From Haloferax gibbonsii ATCC 33959 (lineage in GTDB: Archaea > Halobacteriota > Halobacteria > Halobacteriales > Haloferacaceae): 64,000 nucleotides of DNA. Positions 61,849 through 64,000 of this stretch are shown one piece after another. The DNA lies in NCBI RefSeq assembly GCF_000336775.1, contig NZ_AOLJ01000022.1:1-64000 (forward strand), given 5' to 3'. Position numbers and translations under genes: made by a program. Position 1 is the stretch's first letter, and each line of letters opens with the position of its first letter. Below the pieces are notes generated by a model that had not been told where the DNA came from, did not search any database, and was given only the letters and a program-made list of their open reading frames with translations.

Positions 61849-64000
61849 CCGACGCGTCTCCCGGAGGGGACGCCGCGGCCGACGGGGGCCACGAGGTCGC
61901 CCGCGGCGGCGACGACCACGACTTCCCCGGCACGGGGAGCATCAAGCGCTGGTTCGTCACGACGAACCACAAGGACGTCGGCATCCTCTACATCGTCACG
62001 TCGCTTTTCTTCCTCGTGCTCGGCGGCGTCCTCGCGTGGCTGATGCGCATCCAACTGCTCGCCCCGCGGGCGCTCGGCGAGGGGATTCTCGCGCCCGTCG
62101 CGTACAACCAGGCCGTCTCGGCCCACGGGCTGTTGATGGTGTTCTGGTTCCTCTCGCCGTTCGCGTTCGGCTTCGCCAACTACGTCGTCCCGCTCCAACT
62201 CGGCGCGAAGGACCTCGCGTTCCCGCGGCTCAACGCGCTGTCGTACTGGCTCTATCTCTTTTCTGGCATCCTGTTCGGCGTCTCGTTCTTCCAAGGGGGG
62301 ACGTTCTCCGGCGGGTGGACGATGTACGCCCCGCTGAACGTCCCGACGTTCACGCCGGACGTGGGGGCGTCGACGGCCGTCCTGGCGCTCGTGCTGTTCG
62401 TCGCCTCGGTCACCGTCTCGTCGGTCAACTTCCTGACGACGATGCACCGAATGCGCGCCGAGGGGCTGACGCTCCGGAACGTCCCGCTGTTTAGCTGGAC
62501 GATTCTCCTGACGGCGTGGATGATGCTGTTCGCCTTCGCGGCGCTTCTGGCGGCGCTCTTGGTGCTCTCGTCGGACCGCCTGCTCGGGACGACCTACTTC
62601 GCCATGGAGTCGCCGGCGGGGGCGCTCCTGTGGACGCACCTGTTTTGGTTCTTCGGCCACCCCGAGGTGTACATCGTCTTCTTCCCGGCGCTCGGCGTCA
62701 TGGCGGAGGTGTTCCAGACGTTCCCCGGCCGCCGCATCGTCGGCCGCAAGTGGTTCATCCTCGCGATGGTGCTCGTCGCCATCCAGAGCTTCGCCGTCTG
62801 GATGCACCACATGTTCCTGACGAGCATCAACCTGCAGGTGAAGACCCTGTTCATGATCACCACTATCGGAATCTCCCTGCCGTTCGACCTGATGGTGTTC
62901 GCGCTCATCTACACGATGCTGAAGGGGAAGATACGCTTCACGACGCCGTTCCTGTTCGTCTTCGGGGCGCTCCTGTTGTTCATCATCGGCGGCATCACCG
63001 GCGTCTTCCTCGGCGCGGTCGTCCTCGACTACGAGTTCCGCGGCACCTACTGGGTCGTCGCCCACTTCCACTACGTGATGGTCGGCGGAGTGACGGCCCT
63101 CGTCGGCGGCCTCTACTACTGGTTCCCGAAGATGACCGGCCGGATGTACGACGAGTTCCTCGGCAAACTCCACTTCGCCGTCTACTTCGTCGGCTTCAAC
63201 CTGCTGTACTTCCCGCTTTTCGTCGCGTGGGAGACGCCCCGCCGCGTGTTCGACTACGCGCCCGAACTCGCGCCGTGGCACCAGCTCGCCACCGTCGGCG
63301 GGTTCGTCCTCGGGCTGTCGTTCCTCATCATGTTCTACAACCTGTTCAAGAGCGCCTTCGTCGGCGACCCCGCGCCCGACAACCCGTGGGAGTACGCGAC
63401 CACGGCCGAGTGGGCCGTCTCGTCGCCGCCGCCGCTTGAGAACTTCGACGGGACGCCGACCTACCGCGACGGCCACCTCGAATTCATCGACGACGGCGAG
63501 GTCGCGCCGAGCGAGGAGCGTTCCGGCGGGCCGACCGGTGCGGCCGTCTCCGACGGCGGCGTCACCGCGTCGGCGACGAGAGCGGTCACCGCGGACGCGG
63601 AACTGCCGACCGCCGAAGCGACCGAAGTCGAGGGACCGAGTCACGCGAGCATCTGGCCGTTCGTCCTCTCGGCCGGCGCGTTCCTCGTCCTCCTCGGCCT
63701 CTCGCCGCTCCAAGACGCCGCGTTCCCCGAGGGGATGGTCGGGGCCGCCTACGCGACCACGGCGGTCGCGGGCGGCGTCGTCACCCTCGGGTCGCTCGTC
63801 GCCATGGGGCTCGAACCGTTCCACGGCCCGGTCTTCGAGGAGGGCGAGGCGTGGCCCTTCGCCGGCATCGACAACGGCAAGGTCGGGATGTGGATATTCC
63901 TCGCGTCCGACGTGGTGCTGTTCGGCGGCTTCCTCGGGGCCTACGTGTTCACCCGGGTCGCCTTCGGCTGGACCGGCTGGGAGCCGATTCCGTCGGACCC
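61845..64000 (+). CDS. coxA: Cytochrome c oxidase subunit I-III fusion (partial, runs off right edge)
   Basis: At least 718 residues, cut by the window end. Subunit I ligands are visible: His94 (low-spin haem) in SAHGLLMVF, HPEVY with His272 and the cross-linked Tyr276, His321-His322 (CuB), and His407/His409 in HFHYVM. After a hydrophilic Ala/Glu/Gly-rich linker (about 540-595), a subunit III part begins (GKVGMWIFLASDVVLFGGFLGAYVF). The SU I-III fusion is known in haloarchaea and some bacteria. It reduces O2 and pumps protons. Confidence 0.94.
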   Translation, partial: MTDASPGGDAAADGGHEVARGGDDHDFPGTGSIKRWFVTTNHKDVGILYIVTSLFFLVLGGVLAWLMRIQLLAPRALGEGILAPVAYNQAVSAHGLLMVFWFLSPFAFGFANYVVPLQLGAKDLAFPRLNALSYWLYLFSGILFGVSFFQGGTFSGGWTMYAPLNVPTFTPDVGASTAVLALVLFVASVTVSSVNFLTTMHRMRAEGLTLRNVPLFSWTILLTAWMMLFAFAALLAALLVLSSDRLLGTTYFAMESPAGALLWTHLFWFFGHPEVYIVFFPALGVMAEVFQTFPGRRIVGRKWFILAMVLVAIQSFAVWMHHMFLTSINLQVKTLFMITTIGISLPFDLMVFALIYTMLKGKIRFTTPFLFVFGALLLFIIGGITGVFLGAVVLDYEFRGTYWVVAHFHYVMVGGVTALVGGLYYWFPKMTGRMYDEFLGKLHFAVYFVGFNLLYFPLFVAWETPRRVFDYAPELAPWHQLATVGGFVLGLSFLIMFYNLFKSAFVGDPAPDNPWEYATTAEWAVSSPPPLENFDGTPTYRDGHLEFIDDGEVAPSEERSGGPTGAAVSDGGVTASATRAVTADAELPTAEATEVEGPSHASIWPFVLSAGAFLVLLGLSPLQDAAFPEGMVGAAYATTAVAGGVVTLGSLVAMGLEPFHGPVFEEGEAWPFAGIDNGKVGMWIFLASDVVLFGGFLGAYVFTRVAFGWTGWEPIPSD

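Noticed and set aside
1..64000. CRISPR arrays, insertion sequences, toxin-antitoxin pairs
   Set aside because: No regularly spaced repeats, transposase motifs or cas-like genes were found on either strand.

Overview
The window is one end of a contig from a haloarchaeon, very probably a Haloferax species. Evidence: high GC with GC-rich third codon positions; acidic predicted proteins (runs of Asp/Glu, few Lys); archaeal information-processing genes (TFB, aIF2-beta, Nop5-fibrillarin); genes preceded by a TATA-like box about 25-30 bases before the start codon, as in leaderless haloarchaeal mRNAs; and a gene order (lactate permease, LUD genes, PRC-barrel CdpB1-like gene, gshA, dacZ) that agrees with my memory of the Haloferax volcanii main chromosome. 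No CRISPR array, insertion sequence, rRNA or replication origin was seen. Bases 9-27 are the Tn5 mosaic end used in transposase-based sequencing libraries, so the left edge is a contig end with residual adapter.

Layout. 0.1-8 kb: a GT-A-like glycosyltransferase under a possible iron-box promoter, an MrfA-type DUF1998 helicase, a DCC thiol oxidoreductase, a DUF123 nuclease-like protein, an HTH regulator, a class I aminotransferase and a CBS-ParB fusion. 8-19 kb is a lactate block: D-lactate-type FAD/FeS dehydrogenase, LctP permease, an HTH regulator behind a strikingly symmetric operator array, an Nramp-like transporter, LutC, and a LutB-LutA fusion. 19-21 kb: a CdpB1-like PRC-barrel protein, an RCK-DHH phosphoesterase, and tRNA-Lys followed by a hairpin copy of its own 3' end. 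21-32 kb: MFS transporter, flavin-type oxidoreductase, alpha/beta hydrolase, thrS, malQ, an MscS channel, an OGG1-type glycosylase, UPF0212 and UPF0058 proteins. 32-41 kb is the core-information block: aIF2-beta, a 59-residue zinc ribbon, TFB, corA with a coupled 51-residue membrane peptide, nop5-flpA, gshA, coaD and a TFB-like protein lacking the zinc ribbon. 41.7-42 kb: tRNA-Leu(UAG) followed by two more copies of its 3' end. 42-48.7 kb: truncated haemoglobin, dacZ with a minimal MscS channel, an orphan gene, a PAS histidine kinase, a hexapeptide acyltransferase and purD. 48.9-60 kb: a DUF255 protein, thioredoxin, cysK, thiI, ppk1, SAM synthetase and a CYTH phosphatase/cyclase. 60.3 kb to the right edge: a DUF6789-like membrane protein, coxB and a coxA-coxC fusion that runs off the window.

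How the genes work together. The 8-19 kb block encodes import and oxidation of lactate, with electrons leaving through flavin and FeS clusters to the respiratory chain. DacZ makes c-di-AMP, and its neighbour is an MscS-type channel; a candidate hydrolase (RCK-DHH) lies 23 kb away. Several genes concern sulfur and thiols: gshA, cysK, thiI, thioredoxin, the DCC protein and SAM synthetase.

The most unusual signals are non-coding. First, both tRNA genes are followed by exact 21-23-base copies of their own 3' ends, each preceded by an AGGGAGC motif, and two of the three also by an inverted T-arm copy. Second, four CACACGA half-sites lie in an exactly symmetric 22-bp array before the lactate-locus regulator.
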